The notes: generated from the letters alone by a model not told the origin. Counted from the stretch's first letter, positions 42,312 to 53,138 are shown. The stretch is DNA of 64,000 nt from an uncultured Clostridia bacterium (GCA_945874765.1 CAMCHQ010000001.1:62001-126000); one strand, 5' to 3'. Numbers and translations are program-made.

Positions 42312-43340
42312 TCAGTATTTATTATGTACTTTTTCGGCAAAGCATAAGAAATCCTTAATTCTTATAACCGCTCCGTCATCAAGGACAGCCTTACCTGTCA
42401 TTTTACCGAATACCTGATGTTGATTTGTAACAATTATGCCAAGTGCACTTGTATAGTCGCTTCTGTCAATAATCGGCTCAAATTTCATTTCAAATCTTCC
42501 GTAAGAGGAGGTAAAAGTCCATGGGTCGATAAAATTATCGCTGATATTGAATTTTACATCATCAATTTTATGAGCAACGCCGTCATAAAAAATGACATTT
42601 TCACTTGCGGCAGAAGTATCACCGAAGCCGTAGCCGATATTAAAACCGAAACGGTGGCCGTCAACCTCGCCTGAACCCGAACCCCAATACCAAACATTAT
42701 CATAGGTCCAAACTCCTCTGCCCCAGTCGAGACCGCCGAAATCCGTTTCAGGTGAAAATTCATACAGTTTGCCGTCATAAAGCACCTTGCCCGATGCTCT
42801 CATACAATTGATTTTTTGGTTATAATAAAATGCTTTTTTATCTGTTTTAAACGGAGTGGCAATTACCATTGTGTCATCATCAAGATTTTCAAGCGTAATA
42901 TTTGCTTTAAGTCCTTTTCCGCCGTCAAATTCAGGAAAATCGCAACGAATAATGCGTTTTTTATCCTTAACCAAAAATTCAAGACCAAGCTTTGAATTAT
43001 ACGTTTTTACATCACCGATTGATGAATCGCTCGGCATATGAAGCCTGCCCAAAGGAAACGGTAAAATATTACCCTGCGTATGCTCTCTCGGCACAGAAAA
43101 ATCGAGAAAACTTACGCTGTCAAGTTCAATATATCCCAAATCGGACACAGTAAAGCAAACAGCGATATTATTCTTATTTGAAATTACAGAATAATAATCC
43201 CATTCCTTAATACGGGTGATACGCTTTTTAATATCCTTACGGCTGTACGTTTGAACAAGGCTTGTGCTCCAACCCGGTTCACGTAAAGTACCGTCCATAT
43301 TTAAAAGCGGCTGTTTAGTAGTAACCAAATGATTTCTCAT
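42312..43340 (-). CDS. DUF2804 domain protein
   Basis: 342 residues, beta-rich, with PLLNMDGTLREPGWSTSL, FSPETDFGGLDWGRGVWTYD and WYWGSGSGEVDGHRFGFNIG, the blocks that I associate with DUF2804. The fold resembles hydroxyneurosporene-synthase/lipocalin-like proteins; no function is established. AAGGGGGAA precedes the ATG. It has its own promoter (43391-43419) and terminator, so it is a single-gene unit just downstream of uvrA. Confidence 0.8.
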   Translation of the reverse strand: MRNHLVTTKQPLLNMDGTLREPGWSTSLVQTYSRKDIKKRITRIKEWDYYSVISNKNNIAVCFTVSDLGYIELDSVSFLDFSVPREHTQGNILPFPLGRLHMPSDSSIGDVKTYNSKLGLEFLVKDKKRIIRCDFPEFDGGKGLKANITLENLDDDTMVIATPFKTDKKAFYYNQKINCMRASGKVLYDGKLYEFSPETDFGGLDWGRGVWTYDNVWYWGSGSGEVDGHRFGFNIGYGFGDTSAASENVIFYDGVAHKIDDVKFNISDNFIDPWTFTSSYGRFEMKFEPIIDRSDYTSALGIIVTNQHQVFGKMTGKAVLDDGAVIRIKDFLCFAEKVHNKY

Positions 43341-43390
43341 AAATATTCCCCCTTATGAATATTCAAAAAATCGTTTTATTTGCCAAACAT

Positions 43391-43419
43391 ATTATATCAT
43401 ATTAAATTTTCGGTGTAAA
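43391..43419 (-). promoter_or_regulatory. Promoter of the DUF2804 gene
   Basis: Minus-strand TTTACA (43414-43419), 17-nt spacer, TATAAT (43391-43396). Confidence 0.6.
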
Positions 43420-43423
43420 TAAT

Positions 43424-46246
43424 TTATTTTTCCAAAAGCGGCTTTAAGTATTGACCCGTATATGAGTTTTCGCAAGCGGCAATTTCTTCAGGTGTGCCTG
43501 TGGCAACAATAGTACCGCCGCCTTTACCGCCTTCGGGACCGAGGTCAATAATATGGTCAGCCGTTTTGATTATATCAAGGTTATGCTCAATAACAACAAC
43601 CGTATTACCGGCATTAACAAGCATATCAAGAACTGTTGTAAGCCTATGAACATCGGCAGTATGAAGTCCTGTTGTAGGTTCATCAAGAATATAAATGGTT
43701 TTACCCGTACTTCTTCTTGAAAGTTCCGTTGCAAGCTTAACACGCTGAGCCTCACCGCCCGAAAGAGTTGTAGCGCTTTGACCGATTTTGATATATCCCA
43801 AACCGACGTCCTGAAGAGTTTTAAGTTTACGGTAAATTTTAGGCTGAGCAGAGAAAAATTCCGCCCCCTCGTCAACAGTCATTTCAAGAACGTCAAAAAT
43901 AGACTTGCCTTTAAATTTAACGTCAAGAGTTTCCCTGTTATATCTCTTACCGCCGCAAACCTCGCAAGGAACATAAACGTCGGCAAGAAAATGCATTTCA
44001 ATCTTAACAATACCGTCACCCTCGCAGGCTTCACAGCGACCGCCTTTAACATTAAACGAAAAACGGTTAGCCTTATATCCTTTTTGCTTTGCGTCCGGTG
44101 TTTGAGCGTAAAGTTCTCTGATATCATTAAACACGCCCGTATAAGTTGCAGGGTTTGAACGTGGTGTTCTGCCTATCGGAGACTGGTCGATATTAATAAC
44201 CTTATCAAGATTGTCAACGCCCGTAATTTTTTCAAACTTACCCGGTCGTTTTTTAGCGCCGTTTAACGTATTTGCAAGATATTTATAAAGAATTTCATTA
44301 ACAAGGCTTGATTTACCCGAACCCGATACACCGGTAACAGCGATAAATTTACCGAGAGGAAATTCAACATCAATATTTTTAAGATTGTTTTCCTGAGCGC
44401 CGAATACGGTAAGTTTTTTACCGTTGCCCTTTCTGCGTTTTTCGGGAACAGTTATTTTGCGCTTACCGCTCAAATACATACCGGTGATTGACCTTTCGCA
44501 ATTTATAATATCGTCAACTGTACCTGCTGCGATAAGTTCACCGCCGTTAATACCTGCACCCGGACCGATATCAACAATAAAGTCAGCCGCACGCATAGTA
44601 TCCTCATCGTGTTCAACAACAATAAGTGTATTACCGAGGTCACGCAGATTTTTAAGAGTTCCCAAAAGTTTATCATTATCTCTTTGATGAAGTCCGATTG
44701 ACGGCTCATCAAGAATATAAAGCACACCCATAAGAGATGAACCGATTTGAGTTGCAAGACGGATACGCTGTGCCTCACCGCCCGAAAGAGTTGCTGCCTC
44801 ACGTGCAAGGGAAAGATAATCAAGACCTACGCTGTTAAGGAAATTAAGTCTTTGCCTAATCTCATTAATAACAAGTTTACCTATCATTTGCTGGCGTGGA
44901 GTAAGTTCAAGCTTATTTACAAATTCAAGTTCTTCAGAAATAGGCATTGAGCAAAATTCATAAATATTCTTACCGCCGACAGTTACGCTCATTATTTCCG
45001 GAGTGAGCCTTGCGCCTTTACAGTCGGGACAAGTGCAAGTAGTCATAACCGCTTCAATATCTCCCCTTGCCCATTCGCTGTTTGTGCTTTCATATCTTCG
45101 CTTTAAATTAGGAATTACGCCCTCAAATTCAGCCTGGTAATCACCTGTGCCGTAAGAGGTAACACGTTTCATTTTAAGCTTTTTGCCGCCTGTACCGTAA
45201 AGGATTGCTCTTAATCCTTCTTTAGGTATCATATCAACAGGAACATCAAGCGAAAATCCGTATTCCTTTGCAAGACCGTCATAGTACATCTTAGCAATAG
45301 CGCCGTCCTTAACGTTCCAGCCGGAAGCCTTAATAGCACCTTGATTAATAGAAAGCTTCTTATTAGGTATTACAAGGTCGGGGTCAATCTCTTTATATGA
45401 ACCGAGACCGCCGCACTTCTTACAAGCGCCGAACGGATTATTAAACGAGAACATTCTCGGGCTCATTTCCTCAATAACCGCACCGTGTTCGGGGCAGGCA
45501 TAATTAAGAGAAAAAAGCTCCTCCCTGTCACCTACTATATCAACAATAACATTTCCGTCGGCAAGGTGTGTTGCCGTTTCAATAGAATCTGTCAAGCGTG
45601 ATTTAATATCATCGTTGATAACAAGTCTGTCAACTATAACGTCAATATTATGCTTTTTATTCTTTTCAAGCTTTATTTCCTCACTCAAATCATAGACAGA
45701 GCCGTCAACACGAACACGGACAAAACCCGATTTTCTTATTCCGTCAAGTTCTTTAACAAATTCGCCTTTACGTCCCTTAACAATCGGAGCTAAAATTTGA
45801 ATACGTGTTTTTTTATCAAGTTCCATTACTCTGTCAACAATTTGGTCAACAGTCTGCTGAGTAATTTCTCTACCGCACTTGGTACAATGAGGCGTACCTA
45901 TTCTTGCATAAAGAAGCCTTAAATAATCGTATATTTCCGTAACTGTACCGACTGTTGAACGAGGATTACGGCTTGTAGTTTTTTGGTCAATAGAAATTGC
46001 GGGAGAAAGACCGTCGATATAATCAACGTCGGGCTTTTCCATTTGACCGAGAAATTGCCTTGCATAAGATGAAAGCGATTCAACATATCTTCTTTGACCC
46101 TCTGCATAAATGGTATCAAAAGCAAGACTTGATTTACCCGAGCCGGAAAGACCCGTAAAAACAATCAGTTTATCTCTCGGAATAGTTAAATCTATATTCT
46201 TTAAATTGTGCTCTCTTGCACCTTTAATAACAATATTTTTATTCAT
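43424..46246 (-). CDS. uvrA: Excinuclease ABC subunit A
   Basis: 940 residues from the ATG at 46246 (AAAGGA eight bases upstream; the track start GTG is six bases earlier). Two ABC ATPase modules: [20 protein letters not shown] and [18 protein letters not shown]; signatures [17 protein letters not shown] and [17 protein letters not shown]; zinc-finger pairs CTKCGR, CPDCKG and CEACEGDG...CEVCGG. It is the damage sensor of nucleotide excision repair with UvrB. The stop of uvrB and this start are 2 nt apart, so they are cotranslated. Confidence 0.97.
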   Translation of the reverse strand: MNKNIVIKGAREHNLKNIDLTIPRDKLIVFTGLSGSGKSSLAFDTIYAEGQRRYVESLSSYARQFLGQMEKPDVDYIDGLSPAISIDQKTTSRNPRSTVGTVTEIYDYLRLLYARIGTPHCTKCGREITQQTVDQIVDRVMELDKKTRIQILAPIVKGRKGEFVKELDGIRKSGFVRVRVDGSVYDLSEEIKLEKNKKHNIDVIVDRLVINDDIKSRLTDSIETATHLADGNVIVDIVGDREELFSLNYACPEHGAVIEEMSPRMFSFNNPFGACKKCGGLGSYKEIDPDLVIPNKKLSINQGAIKASGWNVKDGAIAKMYYDGLAKEYGFSLDVPVDMIPKEGLRAILYGTGGKKLKMKRVTSYGTGDYQAEFEGVIPNLKRRYESTNSEWARGDIEAVMTTCTCPDCKGARLTPEIMSVTVGGKNIYEFCSMPISEELEFVNKLELTPRQQMIGKLVINEIRQRLNFLNSVGLDYLSLAREAATLSGGEAQRIRLATQIGSSLMGVLYILDEPSIGLHQRDNDKLLGTLKNLRDLGNTLIVVEHDEDTMRAADFIVDIGPGAGINGGELIAAGTVDDIINCERSITGMYLSGKRKITVPEKRRKGNGKKLTVFGAQENNLKNIDVEFPLGKFIAVTGVSGSGKSSLVNEILYKYLANTLNGAKKRPGKFEKITGVDNLDKVINIDQSPIGRTPRSNPATYTGVFNDIRELYAQTPDAKQKGYKANRFSFNVKGGRCEACEGDGIVKIEMHFLADVYVPCEVCGGKRYNRETLDVKFKGKSIFDVLEMTVDEGAEFFSAQPKIYRKLKTLQDVGLGYIKIGQSATTLSGGEAQRVKLATELSRRSTGKTIYILDEPTTGLHTADVHRLTTVLDMLVNAGNTVVVIEHNLDIIKTADHIIDLGPEGGKGGGTIVATGTPEEIAACENSYTGQYLKPLLEK

Positions 46247-46248
46247 CG

Positions 46249-48222
46249 TCACATTCCTTTCTCTTTACTTTTGCCCTCTAATTCGGCAATTTGGTCACGA
46301 AGATATGCGGCGTGCTCGAATTCAAGCAACTTTGCGGCTTCCTTCATTTCCTTTGTAAGCTCGGCAATCATCAACTGGCGTTCTTTCTTTGAAAGATGCT
46401 TTTTCTTGCCCTCAAGTTTTTCTTTAGACGTAATTTCGATAATTTGATGAACGTCTTTTTTAATTGTTTTAGGAGTAATACCGTGTTCCTTGTTATATTT
46501 TTCCTGAATTTCACGGCGGCGAACAGTTTCCGTTATAGCTTTTTCCATAGACGGAGTTACGCTGTCTGCATACATAATTACCTCACCGTGCTCATTTCTT
46601 GCCGCTCTGCCTATAGTTTGAACAAGCGACGTTTCACTTCTTAAAAATCCCTCTTTGTCGGCGTCAAGGATTGCAACAAGGGATACTTCGGGAATATCAA
46701 GTCCCTCACGCAAAAGGTTAATTCCGACAAGAACGTCAAATTCACCCAAACGCAAATCACGTATAATTTCCATTCTCTCAATTGTATCGATATCGTGGTG
46801 CATATATCTTACTTTAACGCCGAAGCCCTCAAGATACTGTGTCAAATCCTCAGCCATAGCTTTTGTAAGCGTTGTCACAAGCACTCTTTCGCCTGCCTCG
46901 GCACGAGTGTTGATTTCTGACAAAAGGTCGTCCATTTGGTCCTCGGTAGGCTTAACGGTAATAATCGGGTCAAGAAGTCCCGTAGGTCTGATAACCTGCT
47001 CAACAATCTGAGCACTGTGTTCTCTTTCAAAAGGACCCGGGGTAGCGGAAGTAAAAATAACCTGATTTATTTTTTTATAAAATTCATCGAATGTAAGCGG
47101 TCGGTTATCAAGCGCACTCGGCAATCTGAAACCGTATTCAATAAGACTTTCCTTTCTTGCTCTGTCTCCTGCGTACATACCTCTGACTTGCGGAAGCATA
47201 ACGTGGCTCTCATCACAGAAAAGCAAAAAATCATCGGGCATATAATCAATAAGAGTAAACGGCGCCTGCCCCGGTTTTCTTCCGCTCATAACGGCTGAAT
47301 AGTTTTCAATACCCTTGCAAAAGCCTGTTTCCCTGAGCATTTCAATATCGTTCATTGTACGCTCCCTGATTCTCTGTGCTTCAAGAAGCTTGCCTTTTGA
47401 CTCGAATTCCGCAACTCGTTCAACCATTTCCTGATATATCTTATCAATAGCTTTATTCATTTTTTCAGGACCTACAACATAGTGAGAAGCAGGATAAATA
47501 GCAACGTGAGAAAGAATCCCCTCAACTTTACCTGTAAGAGGTTGTATTTCACAAATTCTGTCTATTTCATCGCCGAAAAATTCAACTCTGACAGCCGTGC
47601 CGTTAGAGCCTGCTGGGAAGATTTCGACCGTATCGCCTCTGACTCTGAACTTATTTCTGACAAAATTAATATCATTTCTTTCATACTGAATAGAGACAAG
47701 TTTTTCAATAAGTTTATCTCTGCCGTACTCCATACCCGAACGAAGAGAAATAACCATACTTTTATAGTCAATCGGGTCACCTATTGAATAAATGCAGGAA
47801 ACGGAAGCAACTATAATAACATCACGCCTTTCAAAAAGCGCAGATGTTGCTGAGTGACGAAGTTTATCTATTTCATCATTAATCGAAGAATCTTTTTCAA
47901 TATAGGTATCTGTTGTCGGAACATATGCTTCGGGTTGATAATAATCGTAATAAGAAACGAAATATTCAACCGCATTATCCGGAAAGAACTCTCTAAACTC
48001 ACTGCAAAGCTGAGCCGCAAGTGTTTTATTGTGGGCAAGGACAAGTGTAGGTCTGTTAATTTTTTCTATAATATTAGCCATAGTAAAAGTTTTACCAGAA
48101 CCTGTTACGCCCATAAGAGTTTGCTCTTTATCGCCGGCAAGAACACCCTTAACCAAAGCGTCAATTGCCTGAGGTTGGTCGCCTGTCGGTTTATATTTAC
48201 TTACAAGTTTAAATTTATCCAT
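46249..48222 (-). CDS. uvrB: Excinuclease ABC subunit B
   Basis: 657 residues. Walker [19 protein letters not shown], beta-hairpin region [40 protein letters not shown], helicase motif [20 protein letters not shown], and C-terminal UVR domain ([20 protein letters not shown]). It verifies the lesion and recruits UvrC. The ATG at 48222 is preferred over a TTG three codons earlier. The promoter is a TTGCCT/TATAAT pair upstream; no clear LexA box is visible there. Confidence 0.97.
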   Translation of the reverse strand: MDKFKLVSKYKPTGDQPQAIDALVKGVLAGDKEQTLMGVTGSGKTFTMANIIEKINRPTLVLAHNKTLAAQLCSEFREFFPDNAVEYFVSYYDYYQPEAYVPTTDTYIEKDSSINDEIDKLRHSATSALFERRDVIIVASVSCIYSIGDPIDYKSMVISLRSGMEYGRDKLIEKLVSIQYERNDINFVRNKFRVRGDTVEIFPAGSNGTAVRVEFFGDEIDRICEIQPLTGKVEGILSHVAIYPASHYVVGPEKMNKAIDKIYQEMVERVAEFESKGKLLEAQRIRERTMNDIEMLRETGFCKGIENYSAVMSGRKPGQAPFTLIDYMPDDFLLFCDESHVMLPQVRGMYAGDRARKESLIEYGFRLPSALDNRPLTFDEFYKKINQVIFTSATPGPFEREHSAQIVEQVIRPTGLLDPIITVKPTEDQMDDLLSEINTRAEAGERVLVTTLTKAMAEDLTQYLEGFGVKVRYMHHDIDTIERMEIIRDLRLGEFDVLVGINLLREGLDIPEVSLVAILDADKEGFLRSETSLVQTIGRAARNEHGEVIMYADSVTPSMEKAITETVRRREIQEKYNKEHGITPKTIKKDVHQIIEITSKEKLEGKKKHLSKKERQLMIAELTKEMKEAAKLLEFEHAAYLRDQIAELEGKSKEKGM

Positions 48223-48267
48223 ATATATCAAGCCTATCTCTGTTAGATATAATATTCCATATTTAAG

Positions 48268-48296
48268 CTATTATAATATATCGTGTAAAAAAAGGC
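48268..48296 (-). promoter_or_regulatory. Promoter of uvrBA
   Basis: Minus-strand TTGCCT, 17-nt spacer with a T-run, TATAAT, within about 48268-48296. Coordinates are approximate by one or two bases. Confidence 0.5.
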
Positions 48297-48367
48297 AAGA
48301 CTTTGAGCATTAATGACAACATTTAACATTTTATTAACAAAAAATAATTACAAGTGTGTAACCTTTA

Positions 48368-48396
48368 TTGTTTATTTAGACATAATATGATAAAAT
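48368..48396 (+). promoter_or_regulatory. Promoter of upp
   Basis: TTGTTT (48368-48373), 17-nt spacer, TAAAAT (48391-48396), about 30 nt before the ATG. Confidence 0.55.
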
Positions 48397-48426
48397 TTGA
48401 GCAAAAAGATTTTGGAGGATATATTT

Positions 48427-49059
48427 ATGGAAAGAAAAGTAGTCATTTTTGACCATCCGCTTATCCAGCATAAGCTCAGCATTCTTCGTGACGAGAAAAC
48501 AAGCACTAAGGATTTCCGTGAACTTGTAAACGAAATTGCCATGCTTATGACATTTGAAGCAACAAGAGATTTACCGACAGAAGAAGTTGATGTTAAAACT
48601 CCTTGCGGTATCGCTAAATGCAACCACATCGCAGGAAGAAAACTTGCTTTTGTTCCTATTCTTCGTGCAGGATTAGGTATGGTTGACGGTTGTGTAAGCC
48701 TTGTTCCTGCCGCAAGAATCGGTCATATCGGTTTATACAGAGATGAGGAAACACATACTCCTGTTGAATATTACTGCAAATTACCAAAGGATATTGACCA
48801 GAGAGACGTTTACGTTGTTGACCCAATGCTCGCAACAGGCGGTTCGGCAATCGACGCTATCGGTCAAATCAAATTAAGAAATCCGAGAAAGATTGTATTT
48901 ATGTGCATTATAGCTGCTCCGGAAGGTCTTGAAGCACTTAAAAAGGCTCATCCTGACGTTGATATTTATTGTGCAGCACTTGATGAAAAACTTAATGATG
49001 ACGCTTACATTATTCCGGGTCTCGGTGACGCAGGCGACAGAATTTTCGGTACTAAATAA
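48427..49059 (+). CDS. upp: Uracil phosphoribosyltransferase
   Basis: 210 residues from the ATG at 48427 (GGAGG upstream; the track's longer start lies in the promoter). [40 protein letters not shown], the PRPP-binding [20 protein letters not shown] and the end [17 protein letters not shown] are diagnostic. It makes UMP from uracil and PRPP. It lies next to the uracil permease, a usual salvage pair. Confidence 0.97.
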   Translation: MERKVVIFDHPLIQHKLSILRDEKTSTKDFRELVNEIAMLMTFEATRDLPTEEVDVKTPCGIAKCNHIAGRKLAFVPILRAGLGMVDGCVSLVPAARIGHIGLYRDEETHTPVEYYCKLPKDIDQRDVYVVDPMLATGGSAIDAIGQIKLRNPRKIVFMCIIAAPEGLEALKKAHPDVDIYCAALDEKLNDDAYIIPGLGDAGDRIFGTK

Positions 49060-49125
49060 TTTTAATTTAGGTTAAGGTTATTTTTTATATCATTACAAAT
49101 TTAATATTTTAGGAGGACTTGAAAA

Positions 49126-50499
49126 ATGTCTAACAAACCAAAAGTCGGCAAAGACGGCATCTATGATGCAAGACAGCTCGGCACTGCAAGAATGGTTGTT
49201 CTCGGATTTCAGCATATGTTTGCTATGTTCGGCGCAACTGTCACCGTACCTCTTCTTACAGGTTTGAGTATTTCCACTACTCTTCTTTTTGCAGGTTTGG
49301 GTACACTCTTGTTCCACTGTCTTACTAAGTTTAAAGTACCGGCATTCCTTGGCTCATCATTTGCATTCTTAGGCGGTTATGCAGCTGTAGCACCAATGGC
49401 TAAGGACGGAACACCTAACAAAGAAATGTTGCCGTATGCTTGTCTCGGCGTAGCGTGTGCAGGTCTTATTTATCTCATTCTTGCCGCATTAATCAAGGCA
49501 GTAGGTATTAATAAGATTATGAAGCTTTTCCCACCTGTAGTAACCGGTCCGATTATTATTGCAATCGGTTTGGGACTTGCACCATCAGCAGTAAACAATT
49601 GCTCGAAAAACTGGTGGCTTGCAATCGTAGCACTCGTTCTTGTAATCGCATTTAACATTTTCGGTAAAGGTATGATTAAGATTATTCCTATTTTGCTCGG
49701 TATAATCGGCGCATATCTCACTGCCGTAATCGTCGGTAACGTTTGCGGTGTTGAAAGCTTTGCAATTGACTTCACAGGCGTTAAAGAAGCTGCTTGGATT
49801 GGCTTCCCTATTGAATGGAGTTCAACAGTATTCGGCGGTGTTCACGACAGCGGTAAGGCTATTTCAGCTATCATTGCACTTGTTCCTATTTCAATTGCAA
49901 CTATGATGGAACACATCGGTGATATCTCTGCTATTTCAGCTACTTGTAAGAGAAACTATATTCAAGACCCGGGTCTTCACAGAACACTTTTAGGCGACGG
50001 TCTTGCAACAACACTTGCTTCTCTTTTCGGTGCTCCTGCTAACACTACATACGGCGAAAACACAGGCGTACTTGCTCTTTCAAAGGTTTATGACCCAAGA
50101 GTAGTAAGAATTGCAGCATACTTTGCAATGGCATTCTCATTCTGCCCTAAGTTTGCCGCTGTTATCGAATCAATTCCGGGCGCAGTAGTAGGCGGTATTT
50201 CATTCGTTCTTTACGGTATGATTTCTGCTATCGGTGTAAGAAACGTTGTTGAGGCAAAGGTTGACTTCTCAAAGGCAAGAAATACTATCATTGCCGCTGT
50301 TATCCTTGTTGTAGCACTCGGCCTTACAAACGGTATTACATTTACGGTAGGCGGTCACGACATCACTCTTACAGCTCTTGCTGTTGCTTCAATTGCAGGT
50401 ATCGTGCTCAACCTCATCTTCCCTGAAAAGGACTTTGACCCTGAAAAAGCTTTTGCGGCTGATACAGTATCAAAGCAGATTGAACTTGAAGAAAAATAA
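49126..50499 (+). CDS. uraA: Uracil permease (NCS2 family)
   Basis: 457 residues, about 14 hydrophobic segments. Opening RMVVLGFQHMFAMFGATVTV and the signature NTTYGENTGVLALSKVYDPR, with the Glu-and-Gly substrate site, are typical of UraA/PyrP uracil/H+ symporters. AGGAGG precedes the ATG. Sixty-six nt after upp with no terminator between them, so an upp-uraA operon is likely. No PyrR leader or other attenuator is seen. Confidence 0.95.
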   Translation: MSNKPKVGKDGIYDARQLGTARMVVLGFQHMFAMFGATVTVPLLTGLSISTTLLFAGLGTLLFHCLTKFKVPAFLGSSFAFLGGYAAVAPMAKDGTPNKEMLPYACLGVACAGLIYLILAALIKAVGINKIMKLFPPVVTGPIIIAIGLGLAPSAVNNCSKNWWLAIVALVLVIAFNIFGKGMIKIIPILLGIIGAYLTAVIVGNVCGVESFAIDFTGVKEAAWIGFPIEWSSTVFGGVHDSGKAISAIIALVPISIATMMEHIGDISAISATCKRNYIQDPGLHRTLLGDGLATTLASLFGAPANTTYGENTGVLALSKVYDPRVVRIAAYFAMAFSFCPKFAAVIESIPGAVVGGISFVLYGMISAIGVRNVVEAKVDFSKARNTIIAAVILVVALGLTNGITFTVGGHDITLTALAVASIAGIVLNLIFPEKDFDPEKAFAADTVSKQIELEEK

Positions 50500-50517
50500 T
50501 AATACCCATAAATATTT

Positions 50518-50552
50518 AACGGTCACACAATTTAGTATGACCGTTATTTTTT
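50518..50552 (+). terminator. Terminator of upp-uraA
   Basis: AACGGTCA (50518-50525) pairs with TGACCGTT (50538-50545), followed by ATTTTTTG. Confidence 0.88.
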
Positions 50553-50559
50553 GTATAAA

Positions 50560-51030
50560 TTACTCTCTTGTAATAATCAGCTTAAAATTATCGTTAATAT
50601 TATTAATTTCATCTTTTATAAACTCAGGATAAAGACTGATATTGTCAAGATTATTTGTATCAAGCCAAGCGTATCTATTTATTCGTTTTTCTTCTGCTAA
50701 TTCAAACTCAGATTCAAAATGATTAAAAGAAGTATTAGAAATATCAACATAATAATACATACCGATTTCGTGAAAATTCTTGCCACATTCATCAAAAAAG
50801 CACTCATTGAGCCAAAGAGGTCTGTAATCGGGTATATCGATTTTCAACTCCTCTTTAATTTCACGCAAAAGCGCTTCCTCGCTCGTTTCACCAAAAGTCA
50901 CCCTGCCGCCCGGCAAATAATACCAATTGGCTTTTGTATCTCTTTGAGCAAGAATTTTGCCGTCATTAACTATAACAGCTGCAACACGGTAATTAAAATA
51001 CCCCGCTTTTGTTTTAAGTGTTAAGTCCAT
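50560..51030 (-). CDS. Nudix hydrolase
   Basis: 156 residues. The Nudix box is complete: GRVTFGETSEEALLREIKEE (GX5EX7REUXEE). The N-terminal strand pair (YRVAAVIVNDGKILAQRDTK, WYYLPGG) and WLDTNNLD near the end fit a family that hydrolyses nucleoside diphosphates linked to other groups; the substrate is not predictable. GGAGG precedes the ATG. The 5' leader is unusual: it contains a 5S rRNA-like segment and a terminator hairpin ahead of the ribosome-binding site. Confidence 0.92.
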   Translation of the reverse strand: MDLTLKTKAGYFNYRVAAVIVNDGKILAQRDTKANWYYLPGGRVTFGETSEEALLREIKEELKIDIPDYRPLWLNECFFDECGKNFHEIGMYYYVDISNTSFNHFESEFELAEEKRINRYAWLDTNNLDNISLYPEFIKDEINNINDNFKLIITRE

Positions 51031-51056
51031 ATTGAACCTCCAAAATAAAAAAAATA

Positions 51057-51080
51057 AAGCCCTTGCAAATGCAAGAGCTT
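51057..51080 (-). terminator. Terminator hairpin in the Nudix leader
   Basis: Minus strand AAGCTCTTGC and GCAAGGGCTT pair (one wobble) around ATTT, followed by TATTTTTTTTATTTT. It lies between the 5S-like segment and the Nudix ribosome-binding site, so it can act as an attenuator or the end of a small RNA. Confidence 0.8.
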
Positions 51081-51112
51081 AACGACCGTGTTCGGAATGG
51101 GAACGGGTATAC
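51077..51112 (-). ncRNA. 5S rRNA-like fragment (helix II/III, loop B/C region)
   Basis: On the minus strand ACCCGTTCCCATTCCGAACA and then CGG, three bases and GTTAAGC match the conserved middle of Firmicute 5S rRNA (helix III with loop C, the part bound by ribosomal proteins L5 and L18). The rest of 5S (helix I and the 3' third) is missing, so it is not a functional 5S gene. It overlaps the 5' arm of the adjacent terminator. It could be a decayed copy or a mimic that binds a ribosomal protein. Confidence 0.65.
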
Positions 51113-51135
51113 ATCTTTTTATCAGTTTTTGCTGA

Positions 51136-51166
51136 TGAAATTAATATAGCATAGATTAAAATAAAT
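51136..51166 (-). promoter_or_regulatory. Promoter of the 5S-like leader and Nudix gene
   Basis: Minus-strand TTGACA, 17-nt spacer, TATATT, within about 51138-51166. The resulting transcript would begin near 51132 and include the hairpin ATCAG/CTGAT, the 5S-like segment and the terminator. Confidence 0.65.
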
Positions 51167-51181
51167 GTCAAATTATATGGG

Positions 51182-51235
51182 TGTTATGAGCCTTCCTCTC
51201 AAGGGGAAGCCTTACAATTCGGCTCAGCCGTCAAC
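51182..51235. repeat. GC-richer inverted-repeat block, possible dispersed intergenic repeat
   Basis: TGAGCC...GGCTCA encloses CTTCC/GGAAG and a CTCAAGGGGAAGCC stretch. Its composition differs from the AT-rich surroundings and recalls the REP-like repeats scattered in gut Clostridia genomes. Only one copy is seen in the window. It directly follows the P-type ATPase gene and may also terminate it. Confidence 0.35.
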
Positions 51236-51251
51236 CGATTATAAAATCTAA

Positions 51252-53126
51252 TCACTTCAATTTCAATGCACGGATTGCATTTAATACAGCGAGAATCGTT
51301 ACGCCGACGTCGGCAAAAATCGCAACCCACATATTCGCAATACCGAGTGCACCGAGGATAAGGCAAACCGCCTTGACAGCAAGAGCAAATACGATATTTT
51401 CCTTAACAATTTTAAGAGTATGAACACTGATTTTACGAGCCAAAGCAATTTTTGACGGGTCATCATCCATAAGAACGATATCGGCAGCCTCAATAGCCGC
51501 ATCAGAGCCGAGAGCACCCATTGCTATACCGATATCGGCACGGGAAAGAACAGGAGCGTCATTAATACCGTCGCCTACAAATGCAAGCTTCTTTTTAGCT
51601 GATTTTTGAGAAAGTAATTTTTCAACCCAATCGACCTTATCGCTAGGTAAAAGTTCTGCGTGATATTCATCAATGCCAAGTGCTTTTGCAACACGCTCAG
51701 CCGCCTGTTTTGAATCACCGGTGAGCATAACGGTTTTATCAATACCGCTCTTTTTGAGACTTGAAATTGCTTTCTTTGAGTTTTCCTTAACCACGTCTGA
51801 AATTACTATACAACCTGCATATTTACCGTCGCAGGAAACATAAACAACTGTTCCCTCATTATGCTCATTATCTACAGTAATATTTTCCTTTTTCATAAGT
51901 TTAATATTACCTGCGTACACTCTTTTGCCGTCAACGAGTGCAGAAACACCGTGACCTGCGATTTCCTGAATATCCGAAACTTCGTCAAGATTGATTTCCT
52001 TACCGTAATTCTTTTTAAGACTTACACTGATTGGGTGGCTTGACGCACTTTCCGCAAAAGCCGCAAGACGAATAAGTGTTTCTTTGTCGAAATTTTCAGC
52101 AGGATAAATTCCCGTAACTTCAAATACACCTTTTGTAAGTGTGCCTGTTTTATCAAAGACTACATACTGAGTATCAGAAAGAGCCTCAAGATAGTTAGAG
52201 CCTTTGACGAGAACACCGTTAGCCGAAGCACAACCGATACCGGCAAAAAAGCTCAACGGAATTGATATAACAAGTGCACAAGGGCAACTGATAACAAGGA
52301 ATGTAAGTGCACGGGTAATCCAATCTCCCCACATTGCGCTGTTACCTGAAATAAGTCTGATAATCGGCGGTAAAATCGCAAGCAAGAGAGCGCCGCCGCA
52401 TACGGCAGGAGTATAATATCTTGCAAATTTTGTAATAAAGTTTTCACTTTTCGACTTCTTCATACTTGAGTTTTCAACAAGGTCAAGTATTTTAGAAACT
52501 GTTGAATCGCCGAATTCCTTAGTAGTTTTAATTCTCAACACACCCGTAAGATTAATACAACCGCTGATAATTTCATCGCCGACCTTAGCCGAACGTGGGA
52601 CACTCTCACCTGTTAAAGCGCTTGTGTTAAGTGTAGAATCACCGCTGACAATTACACCGTCAATAGGCACTTTTTCGCCGGGATTTACGACAATTTCAGT
52701 TCCGATTGCCACGTCGTCAGGGTCAACTTTTTCAAGTTTTCCGTCAACTTCGACATTGGCATAGTCGGGACGAATATCCATAAGAGATGTAATATTCTTT
52801 CTGCTCTTCCCTACTGCAACGCTCTGGAAAAGTTCACCGATTTGGTAGAAAAGCATTACTGCCGCACCTTCAGCAAATTCACCGAGTGCAACGGCACCGA
52901 CAGTTGCAACAGCCATAAGGAAATTTTCGTCAAAAACCTGACCTTTAAATATTCCCTTAACAGCTTTTTTGAGAATATCATATCCTATAATAAAATAAGG
53001 AACAAGATATAAAACAAGCTGAATCCATTTATTAATTTCAACAAACTTTGTAGTAATCATTATTGCAGCAAGCAAAACAGCCGATACAATAATTCTTATT
53101 AAAACCTTTTTTTGCTTCTTAGTCAT
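51252..53126 (-). CDS. P1B-type heavy-metal ATPase (Zn/Cd/Pb-type) without own N-terminal HMA domain
   Basis: 624 residues. The membrane metal site SCPCALVIS (CPC), phosphorylation motif VFDKTGTLTKGVFEV, SSHPISVSL (HP locus), TGES and GDGINDAPVLSRADIGIAMG identify a P1B-2-like exporter for Zn2+, Cd2+ or Pb2+. Family members usually begin with an HMA domain; here that domain is the separate gene 53139-53357. AGGTGGT precedes the ATG, 12 nt after the small gene. ATP-driven efflux at the cytoplasmic membrane. The promoter carries ArsR-type dyads. Confidence 0.93.
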   Translation of the reverse strand: MTKKQKKVLIRIIVSAVLLAAIMITTKFVEINKWIQLVLYLVPYFIIGYDILKKAVKGIFKGQVFDENFLMAVATVGAVALGEFAEGAAVMLFYQIGELFQSVAVGKSRKNITSLMDIRPDYANVEVDGKLEKVDPDDVAIGTEIVVNPGEKVPIDGVIVSGDSTLNTSALTGESVPRSAKVGDEIISGCINLTGVLRIKTTKEFGDSTVSKILDLVENSSMKKSKSENFITKFARYYTPAVCGGALLLAILPPIIRLISGNSAMWGDWITRALTFLVISCPCALVISIPLSFFAGIGCASANGVLVKGSNYLEALSDTQYVVFDKTGTLTKGVFEVTGIYPAENFDKETLIRLAAFAESASSHPISVSLKKNYGKEINLDEVSDIQEIAGHGVSALVDGKRVYAGNIKLMKKENITVDNEHNEGTVVYVSCDGKYAGCIVISDVVKENSKKAISSLKKSGIDKTVMLTGDSKQAAERVAKALGIDEYHAELLPSDKVDWVEKLLSQKSAKKKLAFVGDGINDAPVLSRADIGIAMGALGSDAAIEAADIVLMDDDPSKIALARKISVHTLKIVKENIVFALAVKAVCLILGALGIANMWVAIFADVGVTILAVLNAIRALKLK

Positions 53127-53138
53127 AATACCACCTCA

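Noticed and set aside
48232-48290. LexA box in front of uvrBA
   Set aside because: No GAAC-N4-GTTC dyad was found near the promoter.
51057-51112. Functional 5S rRNA gene
   Set aside because: Only the middle of the molecule is present; helix I and the 3' third are missing and no rRNA operon is near.
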